A stretch of 48,800 nt of DNA from Verrucomicrobiota bacterium (GTDB taxonomy: Bacteria; Verrucomicrobiota; Verrucomicrobiia; Limisphaerales; UBA8199), in the NCBI GenBank assembly GCA_029974925.1, contig JARKQH010000149.1, forward strand, positions 1 through 48,800. Direction: 5' to 3'. The position numbers and the translations under genes were made by a program. The notes under the pieces are model-generated. The model was given only the letters and a program-made list of their open reading frames with translations. It was not told where the DNA came from and did no database searches. Each line of letters starts with the position of its first letter. The first letter of the stretch is position 1. Positions 9,015 to 17,095 of this stretch are shown here, piece by piece.

Positions 9015-11093
9015 ATGGATTCGAGACTGTGCGCGCTCGCCCTGGCCGGGGCGATCTGGGGCTGTGGCTCCACTCCCTGGGCCGTTCTCGGGCGCAGTGT
9101 CGCCGAAAAACAGCGGTCGCTGGAGGAATGGCGGAGCCTGACGGCTCCGACGAATCCGCCGCCGCGGGTTTTCGTAAAAGGGGACAACATCCGGTTTTAC
9201 TTTCGAAGCGATGGCGGTGTCGAGGGGTTCAAGGCGGATTGGAAGCCGTTGCGAGTCCCGGCGCGGGACTACCGGGTCAACTCGGCGCTCCTGCATTGGG
9301 ACCAGCGGTTGCCGGAGGTGCCGGGGGTCGAGGAGGGATGGCGCGAAGCGCGGGTGATCGCCGGGGCGGACTGGCAGCGGCTTTCGACGCGGCTGGTGGC
9401 GGCGCTGACGCCGGCCGAGCCACGCCATGCCGTTTTTTACCAGGCCTTTCTGGCCGATGGCCTGCTTTACCGCGATGAGGATGGCACGGCGCGGCTGGTC
9501 TCGCTGCGCGAGCAGCCGGCGGGGCTGGTGATTGACCGGCGGCACACGATCGAGGAAACGCTGGAGATCCTGGCGCGGGAAATCGAAATCGAGCTGGCGC
9601 GCAGTCATCCCGGCGAGACGTTGTTCCTGATCATGTCCCCCAATGCGCGGCGCTTCACCCAACCGCTGCTGCTGGATCGGAAGGAGCGGCAATGCGTGTG
9701 GCTGGCCCCGGCGGTGCTGTACGACCCCACCGAAGGAGGCCTGCCGCTTGTCGCCACCGCGCAAGGGGTGGGGGCGCTCCTGGTCGAGAGCCATGGTTTG
9801 GCGCTGCTGAAGAATCCGGTCTCAAGCGCCGCGCGCCTGGCCGACCTGGGGGTGCAAACCGCCCTCCGGTTCTTGCGGCCGCCGCTGCCGCGCGCCCGCG
9901 GCGAGCTGCCCCCGGCGGGGGAAGCCTCGGGCATGAACCTCGCCGAATGGGAAAAGTGGCTGGACCGCTACACCGGCACCCGGCAAACCCGGGGCTCCCT
10001 CCGGCTCTTGATTGACGGCGACCGTTTTTTTTCCCGGCTGCGGGAGGGCATTGCCGCAGCCACCAACCACGTTCACATCAACCTCTACATTTTTGACCGC
10101 GATGACGTGGCGGTGGGGATCGCGGACGAGCTCAGAAAGCGCTCGGGCGAGGTGAAAGTCAAAGTCGTGCTGGACCGCATGGGGAGCATGGGGGCGGGGA
10201 CTGAACCGCCCGGCACGCCCCTGCCCGAGCAGTTCGTTCCGCCCGGCTCCATCTTCTCCTACCTGGAGAAGGGCTCGGAAGTCCGGGTGCGGTCGTTTCT
10301 GAACCCCTGGTTTTCGTCGGATCACTCGAAGGTGTTTCTGGTGGATGGCCAGCGCGCCTGGATCGGGGGGATGAACCTCGGGCGCGAGTACCGCTTCGAG
10401 TGGCACGACCTGATGGTCGAGATGGAAGGACCGGTGGTCGGCAAGCTCGAGGAGGAATTTCGCTGCATGTGGGCGCATGCCGGCATGCTGGGCGACCTGG
10501 CCTACGCCGTCACGGCCGTGTCGGCCTCCCGGCCGGAACCTTCCGCGGCGCCGGACGGCGCCGAGTCCGCGGCCGGGATGGCGGTGCGGCTGCTGCCGAC
10601 CAAGACGGCGTGGAAGCCGTTCAGCACGGCGGTGCTGGGTTCATTGCGGAAGGCGCGGAATTACCTCTATGTCGAGCACCCTTATTTATTTGACAAACGC
10701 GTGCTCATGGGCCTGGTCCAGGCCCGCCGCCGCGGCGTGGATGTGCGCGTCATTTTCCCCCGCGTCAATGACTTCAAAGCCGGGGCGCGGAGCAACCTGG
10801 TGACGGCCAATTACCTGCTCAAGCACGGGGTGCGCGTGTATTTTTATCCCGGCATGACGCATGCCAAGGCGTTGCTGGTGGATGGCTGGGCCTGCCTGGG
10901 ATCGGCCAACCTCAACCACCTGAGCATGCGCTTGTGCCAGGAACAAAATGTGGCCACCTCGGACGCGGCCTTCGCCGCCCAGCTCAAACGTGAGCTGTTC
11001 GAGGCGGACTTCGCGCGGTCCCATGAACTGACCGACCCCCTGGCGGTCAACTGGGTGGATTTCCTGACCGACCTGGTGCTGGAGAGTTTCTGA
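9015..11093 (+). CDS. Phospholipase D-like (cardiolipin synthase-type) protein with a large N-terminal extension
   Basis: 692 residues from the ATG at 9015. Two HxKxxxxD motifs are present: HSKVFLVD starting at His437, followed by GGMNLGREYRFEWHD, and HAKALLVD starting at His616, followed by a GSANLNHLSMR segment. These are the paired half-sites of the PLD superfamily, so the enzyme probably hydrolyses or transfers phosphatidyl groups; cardiolipin synthase is the closest functional model. The N-terminus MDSRLCALALAGAIWGC looks like a lipoprotein or Sec signal ending in a possible lipobox Cys at 17. About 300 residues before the PLD domain have no family I recognise and make the protein longer than usual ClsA/ClsB (~410-480 residues). 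The 3' end overlaps the convergent permease gene by 47 bp. Confidence 0.85.
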   Translation: MDSRLCALALAGAIWGCGSTPWAVLGRSVAEKQRSLEEWRSLTAPTNPPPRVFVKGDNIRFYFRSDGGVEGFKADWKPLRVPARDYRVNSALLHWDQRLPEVPGVEEGWREARVIAGADWQRLSTRLVAALTPAEPRHAVFYQAFLADGLLYRDEDGTARLVSLREQPAGLVIDRRHTIEETLEILAREIEIELARSHPGETLFLIMSPNARRFTQPLLLDRKERQCVWLAPAVLYDPTEGGLPLVATAQGVGALLVESHGLALLKNPVSSAARLADLGVQTALRFLRPPLPRARGELPPAGEASGMNLAEWEKWLDRYTGTRQTRGSLRLLIDGDRFFSRLREGIAAATNHVHINLYIFDRDDVAVGIADELRKRSGEVKVKVVLDRMGSMGAGTEPPGTPLPEQFVPPGSIFSYLEKGSEVRVRSFLNPWFSSDHSKVFLVDGQRAWIGGMNLGREYRFEWHDLMVEMEGPVVGKLEEEFRCMWAHAGMLGDLAYAVTAVSASRPEPSAAPDGAESAAGMAVRLLPTKTAWKPFSTAVLGSLRKARNYLYVEHPYLFDKRVLMGLVQARRRGVDVRVIFPRVNDFKAGARSNLVTANYLLKHGVRVYFYPGMTHAKALLVDGWACLGSANLNHLSMRLCQEQNVATSDAAFAAQLKRELFEADFARSHELTDPLAVNWVDFLTDLVLESF

Positions 11094-12648
11094 GCCGGCT
11101 GCGGCGGGAGCCGTAGAGGACGTAAAGCACCAGGCCGGCCGCCATCCAGAGGACGAAACGCCACCAGGTTTTGGCGGGCAGCTCGAGCATGAGATAAACG
11201 CAGCAACCCATGGCGGCCAGCGGCACCCAGGGCACGAGCGGCACCCGAAACGGGCGCTTGCGCTGCGGGTCGGTGCGGCGCAGGACCAGAATGCCGGCGG
11301 CGACGAGCGCGAAGGCGAAAAGCGTTCCGATATTGGTCAGTTCGACCAGTTCGTTGATGTTGGCGACCGAGGAGCAGACCGCCACGATGAAGCCGGTCAG
11401 CAGGGTGGCCCAATACGGCGTCCGGAACCGGGGATGAACCTTGGCGGCCCACGCGGGCAGCAGGCCGTCCCGCGCCATGGCAAAGAAGATGCGGGGCTGC
11501 CCCGCCTGGTAGGGAACCAGGGCGGAGGTGGTGGCCAGCACCGCGCCCAGGGCAATCACGCCCGCAATCCAGTTCAGGCCCCGCGAGGAAAACGCGAAAG
11601 CCAGCGGCTCGGCATTGCCCAGCGTGTTCCATTTCACCATGCCCGTCAGCACGATGGCCACGGCGACATAGATCAGCGTGCATAACACGAGGCTCGCCAG
11701 GATGCCAATCGGCATGTTGCGCTGCGGCTCGCGCGTCTCCTCGGCGGCGGTCGAGACCGCGTCGAAGCCGATGTAGGCAAAAAAGATGATGGCAGCCGCG
11801 CTCGAGATGCCTTTGAGGCCGTTCGGCGCGAACGGCGACCAGTTTTCCGGCTGGACGTAATAAGCGCCCAGCGCGAGAAAGAACAGAATGATGGCCAGCT
11901 TGGCCACCGCCAGGCCGGCGTTGAAACCGGCGGTCTCGCGGATGCCGATCAGCACCACCCACGTCACCACCAGCACAATCCCAAACGCCGGCAGGTTGAA
12001 AACCAGCGGCAGACCCGCCACGCGCGGCGCCAGCGCCAGGGCCGCCACGTTCCGGCCGCCCGCCTCGGCCAGACCCGCGAGCTGGAGCTGGTCTGGCTGA
12101 AGCAGGCCCGCCGGCAGGGTCGAAAGGCTCATCAGGGCGCCGGTGAGGTCCCGGCTGCTTTGCAGGGCGGAGCGCAGGTCCGTGCCCAGCCAGGCCGGCA
12201 CCTCCAGACCGAAGCCCGCCAGAAAAGCCTGGAAATAGCCCGACCAGGAAACGGCCACCGCGGCGTTGCTGATGGCGTATTCCAGGATGAGGTCCCAGCC
12301 GATCAGCCACGCCACCAGCTCCCCAAGCGTCGCATAGGCGTAAGTGTAAGCCGAACCCGAGGCCGGAACCATGGCCGCCAGTTCGGAGTAACACAGCGCC
12401 GCCAATCCGCACGCCACCGCAACAATCAGAAACGAAACGACCAGGGCCGGCCCGGCGCCCACGTGGTCCGCCCCGCCCGCCGCGGCGGTGCCGACGGTCG
12501 AAAAGATGCCCGCCCCGACGATGGCGCCCACGCCCAGGAGCGTCAGTCGCACCGGACCCAGCACGCGCCGGAGCTGGGGCTGCGAAGGGTCGGCGGCGCC
12601 CAAGACCTGGTCCAGCGGCTTGCGGCGGAGGCATTGGAAGCGGAGCAT
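11047..12648 (-). CDS. APC-superfamily amino acid permease (cationic amino acid transporter type)
   Basis: 533 residues from the ATG at 12648. Longer frames exist upstream, but MLRFQCLRRKPLDQVL followed by LTLLGVGAIVGAGIFSTVGTAA is the normal N-terminus of the YfnA/CAT group. About twelve hydrophobic helices are visible. Family landmarks are GAGIFSTVG (unwound TM1), the ASGSAYTYAYATLGEL segment (TM3), FFAYIGFDAVSTAAEET (TM6) and FRTPYWATLLTGF. Such carriers move amino acids by proton symport or exchange; the substrate cannot be read from the sequence. The gene starts 23 bp after the stop of the exonuclease gene on the same strand and may be co-transcribed with it. Its last 47 bp overlap the PLD gene on the other strand. 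Confidence 0.88.
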   Translation of the reverse strand: MLRFQCLRRKPLDQVLGAADPSQPQLRRVLGPVRLTLLGVGAIVGAGIFSTVGTAAAGGADHVGAGPALVVSFLIVAVACGLAALCYSELAAMVPASGSAYTYAYATLGELVAWLIGWDLILEYAISNAAVAVSWSGYFQAFLAGFGLEVPAWLGTDLRSALQSSRDLTGALMSLSTLPAGLLQPDQLQLAGLAEAGGRNVAALALAPRVAGLPLVFNLPAFGIVLVVTWVVLIGIRETAGFNAGLAVAKLAIILFFLALGAYYVQPENWSPFAPNGLKGISSAAAIIFFAYIGFDAVSTAAEETREPQRNMPIGILASLVLCTLIYVAVAIVLTGMVKWNTLGNAEPLAFAFSSRGLNWIAGVIALGAVLATTSALVPYQAGQPRIFFAMARDGLLPAWAAKVHPRFRTPYWATLLTGFIVAVCSSVANINELVELTNIGTLFAFALVAAGILVLRRTDPQRKRPFRVPLVPWVPLAAMGCCVYLMLELPAKTWWRFVLWMAAGLVLYVLYGSRRSRLRNSPAPGRSGNPPS

Positions 12649-12671
12649 GGGGGGCCGCTTTCGAGGAAGGG

Positions 12672-13205
12672 TCACCAGTTTACCGGCACGCTCAGCTTCT
12701 TGCCGAAACGGTTGTGGTAAAACAACTGGCGGTTGGCCGCGCCATACTCGTGCACCAGGCGCGTCAGCTTGACGTCGTAACAGCAATACTCGGCGATCTC
12801 CAGCAGCCTGCCTTCCTTGAACCATTGAATCGCCTGCATTCCCTCCGCCGTCTTTTCCAAGCCGAAAGTCGCGGTCGCGATCGCGTCCAGCGACAGGCGA
12901 TGCTGCAGGTGCTTCTGCAATTCGACCAGCATGTCCAGCGTCGGCAGTTGCCGCAAATCCAGGGGGGTGTAGCCGTGCAACACCTCGTAGTCAAAGCGCA
13001 GGTTGTTGAACCCAACCACCAGGTCCGCCCGCTGCAGCTCGCGGATCAGCGCGTCCACCTGCTTCTCGCTGTAAATGAGGTACTCGCCGCGCGCGGTGCT
13101 GTAGGTCACCCCCACGCTCATCCCCATGCGGCTGATGTAATTCCAGCCGCCGACCTCCTCGGCCGACCGCTGCGTTTCCAGGTCAAAATAAACAATGTTC
13201 TTCAT
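12672..13205 (-). CDS. Ribonuclease H-like DEDD-family 3'-5' exonuclease (YprB-like)
   Basis: 177 residues, a compact single domain. The DEDD acidic residues are recognisable: FDLET (Asp8, Glu10), GFNNLRFDYEVL, and the C-terminal YCCYDVKLT segment, where a Tyr four positions before the Asp suggests the DEDDy type. The closest pattern is the YprB RNase H-like domain found alone or fused to DEAD/DEAH helicases. Likely role is a magnesium-dependent 3'-5' nuclease on DNA or RNA; the substrate is not known. It precedes the permease on the same strand. Its start faces the transposase element, whose left repeat begins 55 bp upstream. Confidence 0.75.
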   Translation of the reverse strand: MKNIVYFDLETQRSAEEVGGWNYISRMGMSVGVTYSTARGEYLIYSEKQVDALIRELQRADLVVGFNNLRFDYEVLHGYTPLDLRQLPTLDMLVELQKHLQHRLSLDAIATATFGLEKTAEGMQAIQWFKEGRLLEIAEYCCYDVKLTRLVHEYGAANRQLFYHNRFGKKLSVPVNW

Positions 13206-13260
13206 CCGGCGCGACGCCCCGGCATTCTACCCCCACCCCCGCGGAAGGAAAGCCTCCAAA

Positions 13261-13284
13261 GGGGTCAGTCCTATAATCTTTGCA
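13261..13284 (+). repeat. Left terminal inverted repeat of the transposase element
   Basis: 24 bp beginning GGGGTCAGTCCTATAATC. It differs from the reverse complement of 14471-14494 at two positions (18 and 21). Confidence 0.8.
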
Positions 13285-13360
13285 TCGGCTCCCAACGGGT
13301 TGCGGCCGGGTGTGATAAAACTTGACCATCGAGGTTCCGCCTGGCGAAATGAATGGCGTT

Positions 13361-14461
13361 ATGGCGAGGCCCTTGCGTGTACAGTATCCCGGCGCAGTCT
13401 ATCACCTGATGGCCCGCGGCGACCACGGGCAAGCGGTGTTCAAAGACGATTTCGATTGCAACCTTTTCCTGCAGACCCTGGGAGAGGCCTGTGAAAAGAC
13501 CGGCTGGCGGGTCTATGCCTACGTGTTAATGGCAAACCATTATCACCTGTTGGCGCAAACGCCGGAACCCAACCTGGTGGCGGGAATGAAATGGCTGCAG
13601 GGAGTTTACACGCAGCGATACAACGCGCGCCATGGGCTGCATGGACATCTGTTTCAAGGCCGCTACAAGTCCGTGTTGGTGGATGGGAGGCGGGATGAAA
13701 ACCATTTGCAGGTGGTGAGCACTTACATTCACTTGAACCCGGCCCGCGCGAGATTGATCCGGATCGGAGAGCAACCGCTCAAAGCATATCGGTGGAGCAG
13801 TTATCCGGCCTACCTCAGCCGGCCGAGTCAACGGCCGTGGTGGCTCAGCCCGGAACCGGTGTTGGAGAGCCTGCACCTTGGCCCTCGCGACACTCGAGGC
13901 TATGAGGCCTACCTGGAAGGGCGGACCTTGGAACTGGCCACCCAGGCCGGGCGCAGAAATCTCGAGGCTCAGTGGCACGCCGTGCGGCGCGGCTGGTACG
14001 TGGGCGGCGAGAGTTTCCGAAAGACCCTCGAGGAACACCTGGACCAAACTTCGCCCGCGTCGCGGCGGGACTCGCAGAGCGGGGCGGCCCGGGAGGCACA
14101 CGACGACGCGGCCGCCCTGCGGTTGCTACAGCGCGGCCTGGCGGCCTTGGAACTCGACGCAGCGGACCTTGCAGCCCTTCCCAAAAATGCCCCGCAGAAA
14201 CAAGTGCTGGCCTGCTGGTTGCGACAGCGCACAACTGTCTCGTTGCGCTGGCTGGGTGAGCGGCTGCACATGGGCCATTTCACCCGGGTGAGCCAGGCCG
14301 TGAGCCAGGTGAGACACCGTCCGAACCCCGTGCAGCAGCGGCTGCACAACCAGCTTGCCCAGGCGGGTGAGGGGAGCGCCGCCACCCCGCAGGGAGGCGG
14401 CCCCCCGGCGGGAGGAAAGGCCGTGAAGAGTCAGCCCAAGGCGAAGGGGGCGGGTGAATAA
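13361..14461 (+). CDS. REP-associated tyrosine transposase-like protein (Y1_Tnp/IS200-like HUH nuclease)
   Basis: 366 residues from the ATG at 13361 (MARPLRVQYPGAVYHLMARG), the standard start of this family; an upstream in-frame alternative at 13322 adds 13 unlikely residues. The HUH motif is NHYHLL (His60, His62), and the catalytic Tyr lies in YTQRYNARH (probably Tyr87), followed by HLFQGRYKSVLVD and the IHLNPARARL segment typical of the group. These enzymes nick single-stranded DNA through a 5'-phosphotyrosine link. The C-terminal ~150 residues carry a helix-turn-helix-like region (VSLRWLGERLHMGHFTRVSQ), seen in the longer environmental versions. The gene appears intact. The flanking 24-bp inverted repeats suggest a self-contained element rather than a domesticated RAYT serving scattered REP hairpins. 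Confidence 0.88.
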   Translation: MARPLRVQYPGAVYHLMARGDHGQAVFKDDFDCNLFLQTLGEACEKTGWRVYAYVLMANHYHLLAQTPEPNLVAGMKWLQGVYTQRYNARHGLHGHLFQGRYKSVLVDGRRDENHLQVVSTYIHLNPARARLIRIGEQPLKAYRWSSYPAYLSRPSQRPWWLSPEPVLESLHLGPRDTRGYEAYLEGRTLELATQAGRRNLEAQWHAVRRGWYVGGESFRKTLEEHLDQTSPASRRDSQSGAAREAHDDAAALRLLQRGLAALELDAADLAALPKNAPQKQVLACWLRQRTTVSLRWLGERLHMGHFTRVSQAVSQVRHRPNPVQQRLHNQLAQAGEGSAATPQGGGPPAGGKAVKSQPKAKGAGE

Positions 14462-14470
14462 CGTCGAGGT

Positions 14471-14494
14471 TGCTAAAATTATAGGACTGACCCC
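14471..14494 (-). repeat. Right terminal inverted repeat of the transposase element
   Basis: Reverse complement reads GGGGTCAGTCCTATAATT and continues to a GCA end; 22 of 24 bases match the left repeat at 13261-13284. It ends 38 bp before the ATG of the next gene. Confidence 0.8.
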
Positions 14495-14496
14495 AA

Positions 14497-14525
14497 TTGA
14501 CTTTCGGGGGGGGACGGGTCAAGAT
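14497..14525 (+). promoter_or_regulatory. Predicted promoter of the first prepilin-like gene
   Basis: TTGACT at 14497-14502, a 17-nt spacer and CAAGAT at 14520-14525, ending 7 nt before the ATG at 14533. It begins 2 bp outside the transposase element, so the element may have inserted just upstream of the promoter or may supply outside sequence to it. Confidence 0.4.
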
Positions 14526-14532
14526 ATGCCTT

Positions 14533-15333
14533 ATGCGTAGAGCCGTCTTGCCGTTGGTGCCGGCGCCTGGGGGAGGGTGTCGCGGAGGAGGATTCACCCT
14601 GATCGAGCTGCTGGTGGTCATTGCGATCATCGCCATCCTGGCGTCCATGCTGCTGCCGGCGCTGGCCCGGGCGAAGGAGCGGGCCAAGCGGATTCAGTGC
14701 CTCAACAATCTCAAGCAGATGGGATTGGGTCACGCCATGTACGCGCAGGACAACAACGGGCATATCACCGGGACCTATGACTATTACAGCGACAATCTCA
14801 ACTGGCTGTACCGGGATTACGCCAAAAACCTCCAGACGTTCATTTGCCCGGGAACGATGAATTTTCTGCGGACGAACCTGGTCCAGGCCTGTTACCCGAA
14901 TCCGGACCTGGTGGATGTTTACGATTTGCAGAATTTCGCCTTGACGCGGCTGCGGACGCCGGGGCACAGCTACGAGAATTTCCAATACTGGCGCTCGCCG
15001 GACGAATTCAATCAAACGATTGCCTGCATGGGCCGGGCGCGGCGGGGGACGGAAAAGAAGGAAAGCCGGATGGCGACGTTTGTTCACCGGACGGCGGCTT
15101 TGGGTTTGCAGGGGATGGTGCCGGGCCCGTCGCGGATTTTGCTGCAGGTGGACGCCGATTCGGCGTACGCGGCGGCGCCGGCCATAAATGATTACCCCGA
15201 CCCGCTGGACAATCATGGCGATGCGGGGCACAACATGAATTTCGGCGACGGCCACGCGGAGTGGGTGCCCAAGGGGAACCGTTACCTGATTGTGCGGGAA
15301 CTGTCGCAAGACGATGGCAAATCAACTCCCTAA
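14533..15333 (+). CDS. Type IV prepilin-like protein with N-terminal methylation motif
   Basis: 266 residues. The N-terminal leader ends in [19 protein letters not shown], a textbook prepilin peptidase site (cleavage after Gly, N-methylated Phe, Glu5) followed by a hydrophobic helix and [13 protein letters not shown]. After ~200 residues comes [12 protein letters not shown], the 'FxDGH' end of the H-X9-DG processing-associated domain found in large numbers in Verrucomicrobiota and Planctomycetota. No other pilus or type II secretion gene is nearby, so it is an orphan major or minor pseudopilin whose assembly system must be elsewhere. The start at 14533 gives a leader of ~20 residues; the in-frame codon at 14497 coincides with the promoter and is less likely. 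The following lipoprotein gene starts 4 bp after the stop. Confidence 0.9.
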   Translation: MRRAVLPLVPAPGGGCRGGGFTLIELLVVIAIIAILASMLLPALARAKERAKRIQCLNNLKQMGLGHAMYAQDNNGHITGTYDYYSDNLNWLYRDYAKNLQTFICPGTMNFLRTNLVQACYPNPDLVDVYDLQNFALTRLRTPGHSYENFQYWRSPDEFNQTIACMGRARRGTEKKESRMATFVHRTAALGLQGMVPGPSRILLQVDADSAYAAAPAINDYPDPLDNHGDAGHNMNFGDGHAEWVPKGNRYLIVRELSQDDGKSTP

Positions 15334-15337
15334 GGCG

Positions 15338-15718
15338 ATGACGGTGCAACGGATCGGGAGGTTCCTGGCGGGGGCGGCGCTGGCGGCCCTGCTGGCGGGG
15401 TGCGGGGACAGCGCGCAGAAGCAGGTTCTCGAAACCGACGCCAACGGGTTTCAGTGCGAGGCGTGCAAGGCAAAATTCTACACCGATGCCGACACCTTCG
15501 CGAACCATTGTCCGCAATGCAAACAGCCCCAGGTGCAACAGGTGGTGGGGTTTGTCTGCCCCGCGGACCAACACGTGACGGTGGCGCCCCGCAGCCGCGG
15601 GTCGGTGCGGTGCGAGAAGTGCGGCAAGCCGGTGTCCGGCCTCTGCATCCCCAAAGCGAAGGACCTTCAAGCCTGGGGCGCGGCGCGGAAGACGGCGGCG
15701 GAGGTGGGAAGCCCATAG
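15338..15718 (+). CDS. Zinc-ribbon lipoprotein of unknown function
   Basis: 126 residues. MTVQRIGRFLAGAALAALLAGC is a lipoprotein signal with an LAGC lipobox (Cys22), which is why the ATG at 15338 is preferred over 15314. Paired cysteines follow: CEAC, then CPQC preceded by HC, then a CP and CEKCGKP group plus one more Cys, suggesting two small zinc ribbons facing the periplasm. The rest is low in recognisable features. It is sandwiched between the prepilin-like gene (4-bp gap) and the glycosyltransferase gene (21-bp gap) and probably belongs to the same transcript. I do not recognise a named family; metal binding is inferred from the cysteine spacing. Confidence 0.7.
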   Translation: MTVQRIGRFLAGAALAALLAGCGDSAQKQVLETDANGFQCEACKAKFYTDADTFANHCPQCKQPQVQQVVGFVCPADQHVTVAPRSRGSVRCEKCGKPVSGLCIPKAKDLQAWGAARKTAAEVGSP

Positions 15719-15739
15719 TCGCGGCGGGGGCGAGGCACC

Positions 15740-16960
15740 TTGGGAACGCAAACCGGCGCACTGATTGGGGCGGTGTTCGCGGGCCTGGCTTTGTTGAGTC
15801 TCGGGCTGGTTTGCTGGCAATGGTGGGCGGGCCTGCGTTTCCCGCTGCACCGGCGCCGGACGGGCCCTGTCAAAGGAGCGGGAGTGACCCTTTTCAAGCC
15901 GCTGAAAGGCTGCGACGAAACCACCGAGCGCTGCCTGCGGAGCTGGTTCAAACAGGACTATCCCGGGCCGGTGCAAGTGCTGCTGGGCGTGGCGGACCCC
16001 GCGGATGCGGTCTGCGACATCGTGCGCCGGCTCCTGGTCCTGCATCCTGAGGCGGACGCCCAACTGGTGTTTTGCGGCGGCGCCGACGGGGCCAACGCGA
16101 AGGTCGCGCAACTGTCCCGCCTGCACCCCCTGGCCCGCCACGAGCTTCTGGTGGTCAGCGACGCGGACGTGCGGGTGCCGCCGGATTTCCTGGCCAATGT
16201 CGTGCCGTTGCTGGAGGACCCGGAGGTGGGTTTGGTGAGTTGCTTCTACCGGCAGGCCAACCCGGCGACGCTCGCCATGCAGTGGGAAGCACTCGCGGTG
16301 AACGCCGATTTCTGGAGCCAGGTCCTCCAAGCTCGAAGTCTCAAGGCGCTGGATTTTGCCCTCGGGGCGGTCATGGCCCTGCGCCGGGGGCCCTTGGAGG
16401 AAATTGGCGGATTCAACGCCTTGCGGGACTGTCTGGCGGACGACTTTCAACTGGGCCGCCGCCTCGCCCGCCGGGGTTATCGCCTCGAGCTGGCCACGGT
16501 CGTGGCTGAATGCTGGTCCGGCCCCCAGACCTGGGGGGAGGTGTGGAAACATCAAGTGCGCTGGGCGCGAACCATCCGAGTCAGCCGGCCTGTGCCCTAC
16601 TTCTTCAGCCTGCTAAGCAATGGGACTTTGTGGCCGCTGGTCTGGGCCGCCGTGCAGCCTTCCCTGCCGGTTTTGGCGCTGGCCGCCTGTTGTTGGACAT
16701 GGCGAATCGTCACGGCGCTGCACCTTCAGTCGTTGATGAACGTCTCGGGTGACCCGCAGGGTTCAGCGCCCGCGCGCGGCCGGGGCGGGCCCAGACCATG
16801 GGAGCGCCTGGTTCCCGGCCTCCTCCTGGTGCCGGTAAAGGACCTGCTGGGGGCGGCGGTTTGGTTGGCCGCGTTCCTGGGCAATCACATCGAGTGGGGC
16901 GGCCGCAGCCTGGTCATCCGGGCAGACGGCACCCTCGAAGCCGAGCGACAGGCGGGATGA
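15740..16960 (+). CDS. Family 21-type glycosyltransferase (ceramide glucosyltransferase / HpnI-like)
   Basis: 406 residues from a TTG at 15740 preceded by CGAGG; a GTG at 15773 is an alternative. An N-terminal membrane helix (residues ~5-28) precedes a GT-A domain: VTLFKPLKGCDE, GADGANAKVAQL, VSDADVRVP (DxD-like, near 138-143), DDFQLGRRLARRGY (near 234) and HQVRWART, the (Q/R)xxRW product-binding motif. Two or three hydrophobic segments follow. This order defines GT21 enzymes such as ceramide glucosyltransferase and the hopanoid enzyme HpnI. It likely transfers a sugar to a membrane lipid at the cytoplasmic face. No other hopanoid or sphingolipid gene lies in the window, so the acceptor is unknown. 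Confidence 0.82.
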   Translation: MGTQTGALIGAVFAGLALLSLGLVCWQWWAGLRFPLHRRRTGPVKGAGVTLFKPLKGCDETTERCLRSWFKQDYPGPVQVLLGVADPADAVCDIVRRLLVLHPEADAQLVFCGGADGANAKVAQLSRLHPLARHELLVVSDADVRVPPDFLANVVPLLEDPEVGLVSCFYRQANPATLAMQWEALAVNADFWSQVLQARSLKALDFALGAVMALRRGPLEEIGGFNALRDCLADDFQLGRRLARRGYRLELATVVAECWSGPQTWGEVWKHQVRWARTIRVSRPVPYFFSLLSNGTLWPLVWAAVQPSLPVLALAACCWTWRIVTALHLQSLMNVSGDPQGSAPARGRGGPRPWERLVPGLLLVPVKDLLGAAVWLAAFLGNHIEWGGRSLVIRADGTLEAERQAG

Positions 16961-17062
16961 CGCCGGCTCCGTGGCGGGGCGCACGATACGCCCCCTCCCC
17001 CGCGCCGTTTTGCTTCTGCCCGAGTTGCCGCGGACAGAACGGAATTGTTCGCCTGGCGTTCT

Positions 17063-17082
17063 GCGGCGCCCCTTCGCGCCGC
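17063..17082. other. GC-rich hairpin between convergent genes
   Basis: GCGGCGC at 17063-17069 pairs with GCGCCGC at 17076-17082 around a 6-nt loop. It lies in the 135-bp gap between the glycosyltransferase stop and the Gfo/Idh/MocA stop. No T-run follows on either strand, so a terminator role is only possible. Confidence 0.35.
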
Positions 17083-17095
17083 GTGGGAACGCGGG

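Larger units (their letters stand above)
13261..14494 (+). mobile_element. Transposase element with 24-bp terminal inverted repeats (RAYT/Y1 type)
   Basis: The left end 13261-13284 and right end 14471-14494 are inverted copies matching at 22 of 24 positions; the outer 17 bases (GGGGTCAGTCCTATAAT) are identical. They enclose a single transposase gene (13361-14461). Similar GGGGTCAG ends are, from memory, seen around other Y1/RAYT-like transposase genes. No target-site duplication is apparent (CCAAA on the left, AATTG on the right), consistent with single-strand HUH transposition. The right end lies only 2 bp before the predicted -35 of the following prepilin-like gene. Confidence 0.75.

Noticed and set aside
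7657-9141. A 494-codon plus-strand frame opposite the DUF1343 gene
   Set aside because: Antisense to namZ and rich in Arg, Pro and Gln; the minus strand encodes a recognisable family.
13261-14494. Target-site duplication around the transposase element
   Set aside because: The flanks (CCAAA and AATTG) do not match.
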